64,000 bases of DNA. It comes from PALSA-1353 sp050012375 (GTDB taxonomy: Bacteria; Planctomycetota; Phycisphaerae; Tepidisphaerales; Tepidisphaeraceae). A program made the position numbers and the translations under genes. Positions 1-8,521 of this stretch are shown piece after piece. Location of the stretch: NCBI GenBank assembly GCA_050012375.1, contig JBEKHH010000001.1, forward strand, positions 62,001 through 126,000, in the 5' to 3' direction. Under the pieces are notes generated by a model. That model searched no databases and was not told the DNA's origin. It worked only from the letters and a program-made list of their open reading frames with translations. Positions within the stretch are counted from its first letter, which is position 1, and each line of letters opens with the position of its first letter.

Positions 1-26
1 CGCTCTACCAACTGAGCTACGCCCGC
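1..26 (-). tRNA. 5' part of a tRNA, cut by the window edge
   Basis: Read on the minus strand, the first 26 bases give a 7-nt acceptor strand GCGGGCG, then TA at positions 8-9, a D-stem GCTC/GAGC and a D-loop AGTTGGTA. This is a canonical tRNA 5' half. The anticodon lies outside the window, so the isotype cannot be assigned. Confidence 0.85.
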
Positions 27-213
27 GAATGTGCAGGAATCTTATCTCCTGCGCCGACGGCCCGTCAATGCACGGCGGCCTCCCAGAGGCAGAGGAATTC
101 AAAACGATTTGAAACCATCTTCACATCCTTGCCAGCTTCACGTTTAGACCCACAGAAACCGCCACCAGCAAGCGTTTGCTGATAACCGCGGGATTCGGGT
201 ATCTTTCCGCCCC

Positions 214-2601
214 ATGAAACCGCGCAGATCCTCCTCCGCCTTTTACTGTTCCGCTCGGCAGATTTTGGGTCTGACAATCCTCGTAGCCGGCGGCTGCGCC
301 CCGAATCACGGCAATGAGGTCGCCCAGCCTCCTGCCGCGCCCCCGCCGTATGTCTGGAAAAGCGTGCAGATGGTCGGCGGAGGATTTGTCGATGGGATCG
401 TTTTTCATCCCACCGAAAAAGGCCTGCGCTACGCACGCACCGATATCGGCGGGGCGTATCGCTGGGACGATCAGCAGAAGCAATGGATGCCGATCCTCGA
501 TTGGCTCCCGTACAAGGACACCCACTTGATGGGCTGCGAGAGCATCGCGGTCGATCCAGCCGATCCCAATCGCGTTTACCTCGCCTGCGGGATGTACACC
601 AACGCCACCACGCCGAACGCGGCGATCCTGCGATCGGATGATCGCGGGAGCACCTTCGAGCGGACGAATATGCCATTTAAGATGGGCGGCAATGAAGACG
701 GCCGCGGCAACGGCGAACGCCTGGCGGTCGATCCCAATGATGGCAAGGTGATTTATTTTGGCTCTCGCCATGACGGGCTGTGGCGAAGCACCGACCGGGC
801 CGTGACCTGGTCCAAAGTCGATACCTTTCCCGACGTGAACGAAGCCGCCGCCACGCAGCCGAGCCCGCGACGCCGCCGTTTCGGTTTCGCCGCGCGATCC
901 TCGGGAGTGGTCTTCGAAATCTTCGATCCGCGCAGTGGAACAGCGGGCACGCCCAGTTCAACCCTTTACGTAGGCGTTTCGCTAATCGGCCGCGATAATT
1001 TTTATCGCAGCACCGACGCCGGCGCGACCTGGAGGGCCGTACCGGGAGAACCGACCAACCTACGGCCCTCGCATGGCGTGTTGGCGTCCAACGGAACGAT
1101 CTATCTCTCCTACGGCAGCGCCCCGGGCCCCAGCCGCATGACCAGCGGCGCCATCTGGAAGTTTGACACCAACAGCGCCGAGTGGACCAACATCACCCCT
1201 GAAAAACCCAAGCCGTCCACGCGCCCGACTAGCGGCCCCGGCGGAGGCGGCGGTTTTGGCTACGGCGCGGTCTCCGTCGATGCCCATGATCCCGATGCGC
1301 TCATTGCCAGCACCTTCTACCATCCCGATGGCGAAGAACTTTTCCGCAGCACCGACGCCGGGAAAACCTGGAGGCCCATCTTCCATAGAGGCGGCGGAAC
1401 ATACGACTATTCCGGCGCTCCCTACGTCGCCCATACGCCGATCCACTGGCTTCTCGATATCCAGATCGATCCGTGCGATCCCAATCACGCGATGTTCACG
1501 ACGGGATATGGCGGTTGGGAAACCTTCGATCTCACCGATGCCGATGCGGGCAAGCCCACCCACTGGAGCGTCATGAGCAAAGGAATCGAGGAAGTCGTGG
1601 CCATGCAGATCGTCAGCCCGCCGTCGGGCGTCCACCTGATCAGCGCCATCGGCGACTACGGCGGCTTCGTGCATTGGGACCTAGACAAGCCCAATGCCGA
1701 CGGCAACTTCGATCATCCCAATTTCGGCAACACCAGCGGCGTCGCGTTCGCCCAAAACAATCCCGACATCATCGTCCGGGTCGGCAACGTCGCCGGCAGC
1801 CAACGCGGCCGGGACACGAATATCGCCTATTCCCTGGACGGCGGAAAAACCTGGCACTCGACGCCGTCCATGCCATCCTCCAGAAGCGCCGGGGGCTCCA
1901 TCTCAGTGAGCGCCGACGGAACTCGATGGATCTGGACCCCGGAGCGAGCGTCGCCATTCCTCACGCGAGATCGGGGCGTAAAATGGACGCAAATCCCCGG
2001 CCTCCCCCCAAACACGCATGTCCTGGCAGACCCCATCAACCCGCGGAAGTTTTACGCAATGGCCTTGTTCGACGGCAATCTTTTTGTCAGCGGCGACGGC
2101 GGAGAAACGTTTGAATCAAAACCGCTGACCCTGCCCGGCGGCCTGCCGCGGCCCGCTCAACTCGACAGCAACGGCAACAATCGCGGCGACCGCGGCGACG
2201 GCCGCGGCGGCCAGGACCGCCTCTACGCCACCCCGGGCGTTGAAGGCGATCTCTGGATCGCCGCCTTCGACGGCCTCTATCATTCCACCGACACCGGCCA
2301 GACTTTCGCCAAGCTCGACGGCGTGGAGCAAATCCACGGTTTCGGCTTCGGCAAAGCCGCCCCGGGCGCGGGCACGCCCGCGCTATATCTCATGGGAATC
2401 GTGCGAGGCAAAGACGCCATCTACCGTTCTGACGACTTCGCCAAAACCTGGCTGCGCATCAACGATGATCGGCACCAATACGGCCTGTTGTTGCAGATCA
2501 CCGGCGACCCGCGCATCTATGGACGAGTTTACGTTGGCACGCACGGCCGCGGCGTATTGTATGGCGATCCGGCCGATTCAGTCACCCACCCGAAAAGTTA
2601 G
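214..2601 (+). CDS. GH74-type secreted glycosidase (xyloglucanase-like), probable lipoprotein
   Basis: Predicted exported beta-propeller glycosidase of the GH74 xyloglucanase/oligoxyloglucan hydrolase type (795 aa). The N-terminus has a basic start, a hydrophobic stretch and a Cys in LVAGGC, a loose lipobox. The mature protein opens with the family signature: YVWKSVQMVGGG, then ARTDIGGAYRWD around residue 75, whose Asp is the expected catalytic base. ADPINPRKFYAM near residue 605 holds the second conserved Asp. Several BNR-like 'S.D.G.TW' turns occur along the chain, as in a double seven-bladed propeller. Length fits GH74. The exact substrate (xyloglucan or another beta-glucan) cannot be read from sequence. 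No clear Shine-Dalgarno is seen before the ATG. It stands alone and converges with the protease gene downstream. Confidence 0.82.
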   Translation: MKPRRSSSAFYCSARQILGLTILVAGGCAPNHGNEVAQPPAAPPPYVWKSVQMVGGGFVDGIVFHPTEKGLRYARTDIGGAYRWDDQQKQWMPILDWLPYKDTHLMGCESIAVDPADPNRVYLACGMYTNATTPNAAILRSDDRGSTFERTNMPFKMGGNEDGRGNGERLAVDPNDGKVIYFGSRHDGLWRSTDRAVTWSKVDTFPDVNEAAATQPSPRRRRFGFAARSSGVVFEIFDPRSGTAGTPSSTLYVGVSLIGRDNFYRSTDAGATWRAVPGEPTNLRPSHGVLASNGTIYLSYGSAPGPSRMTSGAIWKFDTNSAEWTNITPEKPKPSTRPTSGPGGGGGFGYGAVSVDAHDPDALIASTFYHPDGEELFRSTDAGKTWRPIFHRGGGTYDYSGAPYVAHTPIHWLLDIQIDPCDPNHAMFTTGYGGWETFDLTDADAGKPTHWSVMSKGIEEVVAMQIVSPPSGVHLISAIGDYGGFVHWDLDKPNADGNFDHPNFGNTSGVAFAQNNPDIIVRVGNVAGSQRGRDTNIAYSLDGGKTWHSTPSMPSSRSAGGSISVSADGTRWIWTPERASPFLTRDRGVKWTQIPGLPPNTHVLADPINPRKFYAMALFDGNLFVSGDGGETFESKPLTLPGGLPRPAQLDSNGNNRGDRGDGRGGQDRLYATPGVEGDLWIAAFDGLYHSTDTGQTFAKLDGVEQIHGFGFGKAAPGAGTPALYLMGIVRGKDAIYRSDDFAKTWLRINDDRHQYGLLLQITGDPRIYGRVYVGTHGRGVLYGDPADSVTHPKS

Positions 2602-2641
2602 AACACGGTCGCCCCCCACGCATCCGCCATACCCGAACCGA

Positions 2642-2676
2642 CGCCCAGGATCTGCCACGTGGGCAAATCCTGGGCG
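2642..2676. terminator. Hairpin between convergent genes
   Basis: A perfect 10-bp inverted repeat, CGCCCAGGAT / ATCCTGGGCG, with a 15-nt loop lies in the 106-bp gap between the converging GH74 and protease genes. There is no T-run on either side, so it is either a weak bidirectional terminator or only a 3'-end hairpin. Confidence 0.45.
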
Positions 2677-2707
2677 CCGGGTGCTGTCGGATGCGCATCG
2701 GTCAGGC

Positions 2708-4747
2708 TTACGCGCATCCATCGACGAAGTTGGCAACCATCTGGGCGAAGGTCAGGGTTGCGTAACCCTGGCTGTTCTCGATGGCATCGCCTGCGACGCC
2801 CCACGGGTTGCGCACCACGTAGTGCGCCACGCCGGCCGAATCTTTGGTGACGCTTACGAGCGTATAAGCGTGATCGCCGACAAGGTTCGGCGGGGACTGG
2901 CTCGTGGCCAGAGTAACCGCATCGCCGCCGGCTAGGTCGGCCGAGAGCAGGTTGAACAGCGTCGTCACCGTGTACGAACTGGTGAAGAAGTTCGTGGAGC
3001 TGACGCCGAGATCAGTATAGATGTCCCCCATCCAGCCGCCGTTGATGGAGGCGTATGTATTAGCGCCGGTTCGGAAGTCGCAGAAGGCCTTTTCCATCAC
3101 CATGGCCCAGATCGTTCCGTCGGAGCCGGGGTGGGCGAACATGAATCCGCCGAACGGGCCGGTGGAGAATGCGTTGGAAACGCGCACGAAGACGGGCTGG
3201 TTGTTCGACATGAACTGGACGACGTAGGTGCCGTCGCCCATATCCACTGCGGACTGCACGAGGAGATTGGGATCATGGCCGGCAAATGCGGCCAGCGAGG
3301 AGAGGAAATAGCAGTCGCCGACCTCTCCCTGGTTGACATCGCCGGCGACCGGACCGGCGCCAAAAAGTGATGCGCTCACCTTTACCGTGGCCCCGGCGTC
3401 TTTGGGGTTGGCGAGGGCGGCGCCCAGCGTCTTGCTCACGCCGCCGGCGAAGGTGGCAACGCGATGAACGTCGCCGGTGCCGGAATAGATGTCGGTGGAG
3501 TCGATCCAGGAGGTGACGTCGGTGCCGGCGCTGGTGATGGTCGTTACCGCGCCGTCGATGGTTTCCAGCGTCGTATCGCTGGTGACGCTGTTGGCGATAT
3601 TGATCGTGTCCGTGCCGCCGCGCGCGTAGATGAAGAGCCCAGCGGTGGTCGCGGCATCGGTGTAGGTGGCCCCGTCGGCGGTAATCGTGAAGGTGTACCC
3701 ACGCTCGGAGACGGAAATCGAGTCGTCCACGCCGGCCGCGGTAATCACGAGTTCATCGCCGAATTGCGTTGCGATGGAAACGCCGGCCGCTGGCGTCGCC
3801 TTGCTCAGCACGGCCGAAGCCGCCGATGTCGCAACGGCATCGAACGCCTCAACCTTGTAGTAGTACGTTGTTCCATACGCCGTCGCGGAGTCGCTGTAGC
3901 TATTGGCCGAGCCGGTGTTGAGGGCGGCGATCTGGTTGAAATGCACGTTGTCCGTCGAGCGAAGGACATAGTAGCCCGTGGCCGATGAATCCGCGTCCGT
4001 CCAGGCCAGCTTGATCGTCAGGCCCGAGAGAGTGGCGGTCAGGGCGGTCGGGGCGACCAGCGGGGTGACGGCGCTGGCGGCATTGGATGCCGGAGCCGTC
4101 CTCACCGGGTCAAACGCCTCGATTTCGTACTGATACACATGGCCGGAGAGGGCCGTGGCATCCGTGTAGGTCTTAGCGGTTGCGGTGGCCACATTGGCAA
4201 TTTCGGTGAAATGGATCCCATCGGTCGCGCGCAGGACGTAATATCCGGTGGCGGAGGAGTCGTTGTCCGTCCAATTGAGCTGGACAATCTTGGGGCCGGT
4301 CGCCGACGCGGTCAGCCCTGAAACAGCCGCCAGCGGTGTCGTCGCGGTCGCCGGAGTGGAAACGGCGGAATCCGTCGTGCCCTTGTACGCCTGAATATCA
4401 TAGTCATAAACATGGCCCGACAGGGCGGTGGCGTCGGTAAAACTGTTGGCGGCGCCCGAGATCAGCTTCGATATTTGGCTGTAATGAATGCCGTCGGTCG
4501 AACGCAAAACATAGTACCCGGTAGCCGTGGCGTCGTTGTCCCTCCAATGGAGCTGCACCGTCGTTGGGGCGCTGGCCGTCGCGGTCAAAGCGGTCGGGGC
4601 CGCAAGCACGCTGGCCGACAGCAAGGCGCGTCCCTCCAGGGCCTCAAAGAGGCAGCGAGGGCTTCGTTGAACGCGGGTCGGCCTCGCGGGGCGCAAGCTT
4701 GAGGCCTTGTGGGAAGCGGCGTTGTTTTGGTTGATGCGTTTTTTCAT
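2708..4747 (-). CDS. LEPR-XLL secreted calpain-family (C2) cysteine protease with three Fn3 domains
   Basis: Predicted surface or secreted cysteine protease of 679 aa. Residues ~32-46 (CLFEALEGRALLSA) are a LEPR-XLL-type sorting motif. Three fibronectin type III modules follow at ~50-135, ~140-230 and ~235-315; each contains 'TGYYVLRSTD.[IV]HF'. After a beta-rich linker (~325-430) comes a calpain catalytic core. The Cys is in QGEVGDCYFLSSLAAF (~479), the His in DHAYTLVSV (~626) and the Asn in VVRNPWG (~647), so the triad is intact. The ATG is preceded by GGAGGG about 10 nt upstream. Bacterial calpains are usually not calcium-dependent in the animal sense; no EF-hand is seen here. It is divergent from the FKBP-Ig gene. 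Natural substrate unknown. Confidence 0.85.
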   Translation of the reverse strand: MKKRINQNNAASHKASSLRPARPTRVQRSPRCLFEALEGRALLSASVLAAPTALTATASAPTTVQLHWRDNDATATGYYVLRSTDGIHYSQISKLISGAANSFTDATALSGHVYDYDIQAYKGTTDSAVSTPATATTPLAAVSGLTASATGPKIVQLNWTDNDSSATGYYVLRATDGIHFTEIANVATATAKTYTDATALSGHVYQYEIEAFDPVRTAPASNAASAVTPLVAPTALTATLSGLTIKLAWTDADSSATGYYVLRSTDNVHFNQIAALNTGSANSYSDSATAYGTTYYYKVEAFDAVATSAASAVLSKATPAAGVSIATQFGDELVITAAGVDDSISVSERGYTFTITADGATYTDAATTAGLFIYARGGTDTINIANSVTSDTTLETIDGAVTTITSAGTDVTSWIDSTDIYSGTGDVHRVATFAGGVSKTLGAALANPKDAGATVKVSASLFGAGPVAGDVNQGEVGDCYFLSSLAAFAGHDPNLLVQSAVDMGDGTYVVQFMSNNQPVFVRVSNAFSTGPFGGFMFAHPGSDGTIWAMVMEKAFCDFRTGANTYASINGGWMGDIYTDLGVSSTNFFTSSYTVTTLFNLLSADLAGGDAVTLATSQSPPNLVGDHAYTLVSVTKDSAGVAHYVVRNPWGVAGDAIENSQGYATLTFAQMVANFVDGCA

Positions 4748-5190
4748 ATCTCATTCCCTCCGAGGAATAGAAATCGAATTCAATTGGGCTCGCGTCCACT
4801 CGCCGTTTAGCGGCCAAAAACGGCAAGGAGCTGCGTTGTTATCGGTCGCTCGGCAGCTATCAGACGGTCTCGGGTTATTGGGGTCCAAACCGGGTAAGCA
4901 AGAGCGCGCTTGAGGGGAAGAAGAATTACGCCGAAGTTTGAATCGTCGGCGCGATTGGCGAATTTGGTGTATATACGAAGGACGGGTAGAATCGGGTCAG
5001 GCCATCATGTGTGACCCGGTCCTGGTGTTAATCGAATCTTGCGGAGGCGAATCCTGCAACTTTCGGTAGCGTAGGTGCTATTACGAGCATGTGATGGTCT
5101 CAAGTCGGCCGAATTTCTGATTTTCAATAGTTCGGCCGTTTTGTTAGCCTTGGCAGCCTCCCAAAAGGTAAAACGCGAGGGTAAACCTAT
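4748..5190. other. Intergenic region between divergent LEPR-XLL genes
   Basis: 443 bases without a credible gene. It must hold the promoters of the divergent protease and FKBP-Ig genes. The AT-rich patch around 4968-4976 (tgtatatac) could be a -10 region, but no matching -35 is clear. AGGG about 10 nt before 5191 is the likely ribosome binding site of the rightward gene. Confidence 0.3.
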
Positions 5191-8100
5191 ATGTTGAAGC
5201 GTGCTCGTCGGCCGGCTGCGGGGCCGTTCCCATTGCCGGTCGAAATGTTGGAGAACCGCCTGTTATTGTCGGCGGCAGCCACTACCACCACCCTGGCGGC
5301 GTCGTCCAACCCAATCTTGCTCGGGCAGGTCGTCGCGCTGACCGCCACGGTCAACTCCAGCGGCGGGACGCCCGGAGGGACCGTCACCTTCGAGGACGGT
5401 TCAACGCTCATCGGCACCGCAGACATCAACGCCACCACCCAACAGGCCATTGGCTTCACGGGTTCACTGACCCTCGGCCCACACAACATCACGGCGATAT
5501 ATAGCGGGTCGAGCGATTTCGCCACCAGCACGTCGGCGGTCGTTACTGAAACAGTCAATCCCGACGATATGGCGACGACCACGTCGTTGGTGGTGGCGCC
5601 AAACCCAATCGTGCCCGGGCAGGTCGTCGGGCTGACTGCCACCGTCACCGCCACCAGCGGCATTCCCACGGGGATCGTCAGTTTCTTTGACGGTTCAACG
5701 CTCATCGGCACGGTAGCCATCAACACCACCACCCAACAGGCGATTGGCTACACGGCTTCGCTGACCGCCGGCACGCACAGCATCACGGCGAGCTATGGCG
5801 GAGCGACAGGGTTTACCACCAGCACGTCGCCGGTCATGAGCCTGGTAGTCAACAACAACCTAAGCACGACGACCGCGTTGGTGGCGTCGTCGAGCCCAAT
5901 CACCAAGGGGCAGGTCCTCGCGCTCACCGCCACGGTCACCGCCGCCAGCGGCGCTCCCAGTGGCACTGTCACCTTCAATGACGGTTCAACGCTCATCGGC
6001 ACCGTGGCCGTCGACCCAACGACACAGGAAGCGGTCGGCTTTACGTCTTCGCTGACCGCCGGCACGCACAACATCACGGCGAGCTATGGCGGAGCGGCAG
6101 GGTTTGCCACCAGCGCGTCCCCGGTCGTGAGCCTGGTGGTCAACAGCAACGTGAGCACCAAGACCACGTTGGCGGCGTCATCGAACCCAGTCATCGCGGG
6201 ACAGGTCATCTCGCTCACCGCCACCGTCACCGGCACCGGCGGCACTCCCAGCGGCACTGTCACCTTCGACGACGGCTCAACGCTCATCGGCACCGCGACC
6301 ATCGACCCAACTACAGGGAAAGCAATCGGCTTTACGTCTTCACTGACCATCGGCGCGCACAGCATCACGGCGGCCTATGGCGGGGACACCGGGTACCTGG
6401 CCAGCACGTCTTCGGCGGTAACCGAAAATGTCAATCCCGTCGGCGCCGATACCAACACCACATTAGTCGTGTCGACTAATCCCGAATTGGTGGGACAGAT
6501 CATCGCGCTAACGGCGACCGTCACGTCCCTGGGCGGAACTCCCAGCGGGACTGTCACCTTCGACGATGGTTCAACGCTCATTGGCACCGTGGCAATCAAT
6601 ACCACCACGCACCAGGCAATTGGGTTCACTTCTTCGCTGGCCGTCGGCACGCACGCCATCTCGGCGACGTATAACGGAACATTAGGGTTCGATGCCAGCA
6701 CCTCGTCGTCCGTGAGCGAAGTGGTCAATCCCGTCGGCACGCTGACCACCACCACATTGGCATCGTCATCGAAGGGTTTAGTTTCCGGGCAGGTCGTTGC
6801 GCTGACCGCTACGGTCACCTCCACCGGCGGAACGCCCGGCGGGACCGTCACCTTCCTTGACGGATCAACGCTCTTGGGCACCGCGGCAATCAATACCTCC
6901 ACGCACCAGGCTCTTTGCTTTACCTACTTCCTGACGGTCGGCACGCACAACGTCACGGCCGTATATGCCGGGGCGGGCGGGTTCGCGACCAGCACCTCCG
7001 CGGTGGTCCACGAGGTGGTCAATCCCGATGCCACCGTCACCACGGTGGTGGCGTCGGGCAATAATGTGACGGCTGGGGATGTCGTTGCGCTGACCGCGAC
7101 GATCACCCCCGAAGCTCCGGGCGGCGGGATTCCCACGGGAACCGTCACTTTTGAAGATGGTTCAACGCTCATTGGCACCGTGAACGTCAATCCCACCACC
7201 GGGCAGGCAATCGGCTTCACGGCTTCGCTAACCCCGGGCGCCCACAACATCACGGCGGCGTACAGCGGGGCGACGGCATACACAGCCAGCACGTCGGCGG
7301 GCCTGAGCGAAACCATCGTCGGCGTCGTGACCACCACCACGGTATCCCTCTCCTCCGCCTCCGTAACGATGGGCCAAACGGTCACCTTCACGGCCACCGT
7401 CACCGCCGTCGGCGGCGGGATTCCAACCGGAACGGTTACCTTCACGTCCGGCTCGACGACCATCGGCACGGCCACGCTCGATGGCACCGGCAAGGCGACA
7501 TACAATGAGTACAACTTGTTCACCGGCACGTACCCCGTGAAGGCGACCTACTCCGGCGACAGCATTAACGCCACCAGTACCGGCAGCGCATCGGCTTCGC
7601 TCGCAATCACGACGCCGACCCTGACCACGATTACCGTTGGAAGCAATAGCCTTCAATATGCAATTGCAACGGCCGGCGCCGCCCGAGCCGCAGCCGCGCA
7701 GAACACACAACTGATCGAAGTCGACTACACCGGTTACCTGAGCGATGGTACGCAGTTCCAAACCAGCGTGGGCGCGACGCCGTTCCTGTTTGGGCTCGGC
7801 GGCACCGAAAACAGCGTCATTGCGGGTTGGGAGGACGGCATCCCCGGCATGTTGGTCGGGGAGACCCGCGTGCTGGTGATTCCACCGGCCCTTGGATATG
7901 GCAACAACCCACCTGCGGGAAGTGGTATCCCGGACGGCGAGACCCTCACTTTCATCGTGCGATTGATCGCCGTGGACCTGCCGCGATTGACGGTTACCTA
8001 CAACGGAACCACTTCAACTCAGTTGACCCTCAACGAAACGCCATCAGCCGCCATCGGCACCGACTTCGGCAGCGAAACGATCGGTTTGAGCACCGCGGCG

Positions 8101-8355
8101 TCGTCCTTCACAATGGGCTCGGCCGATACGTCCCAAAACTTCAGCCTCACATCGACCAGCAGCCCGGCCATTCAGATTGCCGGGGCTGATCCCAATGACT
8201 TCGTGGTGACCCAACCCTCGACGCTCAACAGCGGTGTTTTCACGATCGCGTTCCAACCAACCGCCGCGGGCACGCGGACGGCGACGATCAGGATTGCCAC
8301 CACCGACACGGATGTGCCGACGTTTACGTTTAACATAACGGGCGTCGGGACGTGA
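5191..8355 (+). CDS. LEPR-XLL protein: eight Ig-like repeats, FKBP prolyl isomerase, choice-of-anchor domain
   Basis: A 1054-aa exported protein. The N-terminus carries a LEPR-XLL motif (VEMLENRLLLSAA, ~11-24). Eight bacterial Ig-like repeats of ~97 aa follow (~28-810), each with 'GTVTF.DGSTLIGTV' and 'A.Y.G...F..STS' blocks; they are near-identical to each other at DNA level. An FKBP-type peptidyl-prolyl isomerase domain sits at ~839-930, recognisable by VDYTGYLSDGTQF, VIAGWEDGIPGM, VLVIPPALGYG and GETLTFIVRLIAVD. The last ~115 residues resemble the ASPM/choice-of-anchor D fold (FGSETIGLST ... IAFQPTAAG). An FKBP embedded between adhesion-type modules suggests folding activity at the cell surface, but whether it is enzymatically active is not known. 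The repeats are related to those in the phosphoesterase at 35353-38112. Confidence 0.85.
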   Translation: MLKRARRPAAGPFPLPVEMLENRLLLSAAATTTTLAASSNPILLGQVVALTATVNSSGGTPGGTVTFEDGSTLIGTADINATTQQAIGFTGSLTLGPHNITAIYSGSSDFATSTSAVVTETVNPDDMATTTSLVVAPNPIVPGQVVGLTATVTATSGIPTGIVSFFDGSTLIGTVAINTTTQQAIGYTASLTAGTHSITASYGGATGFTTSTSPVMSLVVNNNLSTTTALVASSSPITKGQVLALTATVTAASGAPSGTVTFNDGSTLIGTVAVDPTTQEAVGFTSSLTAGTHNITASYGGAAGFATSASPVVSLVVNSNVSTKTTLAASSNPVIAGQVISLTATVTGTGGTPSGTVTFDDGSTLIGTATIDPTTGKAIGFTSSLTIGAHSITAAYGGDTGYLASTSSAVTENVNPVGADTNTTLVVSTNPELVGQIIALTATVTSLGGTPSGTVTFDDGSTLIGTVAINTTTHQAIGFTSSLAVGTHAISATYNGTLGFDASTSSSVSEVVNPVGTLTTTTLASSSKGLVSGQVVALTATVTSTGGTPGGTVTFLDGSTLLGTAAINTSTHQALCFTYFLTVGTHNVTAVYAGAGGFATSTSAVVHEVVNPDATVTTVVASGNNVTAGDVVALTATITPEAPGGGIPTGTVTFEDGSTLIGTVNVNPTTGQAIGFTASLTPGAHNITAAYSGATAYTASTSAGLSETIVGVVTTTTVSLSSASVTMGQTVTFTATVTAVGGGIPTGTVTFTSGSTTIGTATLDGTGKATYNEYNLFTGTYPVKATYSGDSINATSTGSASASLAITTPTLTTITVGSNSLQYAIATAGAARAAAAQNTQLIEVDYTGYLSDGTQFQTSVGATPFLFGLGGTENSVIAGWEDGIPGMLVGETRVLVIPPALGYGNNPPAGSGIPDGETLTFIVRLIAVDLPRLTVTYNGTTSTQLTLNETPSAAIGTDFGSETIGLSTAASSFTMGSADTSQNFSLTSTSSPAIQIAGADPNDFVVTQPSTLNSGVFTIAFQPTAAGTRTATIRIATTDTDVPTFTFNITGVGT

Positions 8356-8454
8356 ACGCGGGAAGTAGCGCCAAGCGGTGAGCCTGAGATCGCTCTATTG
8401 GCCGGCAGAAGGCCTGCTAGATAAACCGCCGGAGCCGATAGGTCCTCCTGCAAT

Positions 8455-8487
8455 AAAAAAAGCCCCAGCCGATTATGCCGGGGCTTT
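8455..8487 (-). terminator. Rho-independent terminator of the PEP-CTERM gene ending at 8522
   Basis: On the minus strand AAAGCCCC and GGGGCTTT pair around a short loop and are followed by a run of seven T. This is a strong intrinsic terminator for the leftward gene. The A-rich flank on the other side also lets it work weakly for the rightward FKBP-Ig gene. Confidence 0.85.
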
Positions 8488-8521
8488 GGAATCCTCACCA
8501 CGCTGGAAAAGAATACCCGAT

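Noticed and set aside
7228..7761. Long minus-strand frames antisense to the Ig-repeat gene (and similar ones at 5187-5732 and 35693-36652)
   Set aside because: They are mirror frames of high-GC repeats: valine/threonine-rich with no independent start signals or family motifs.
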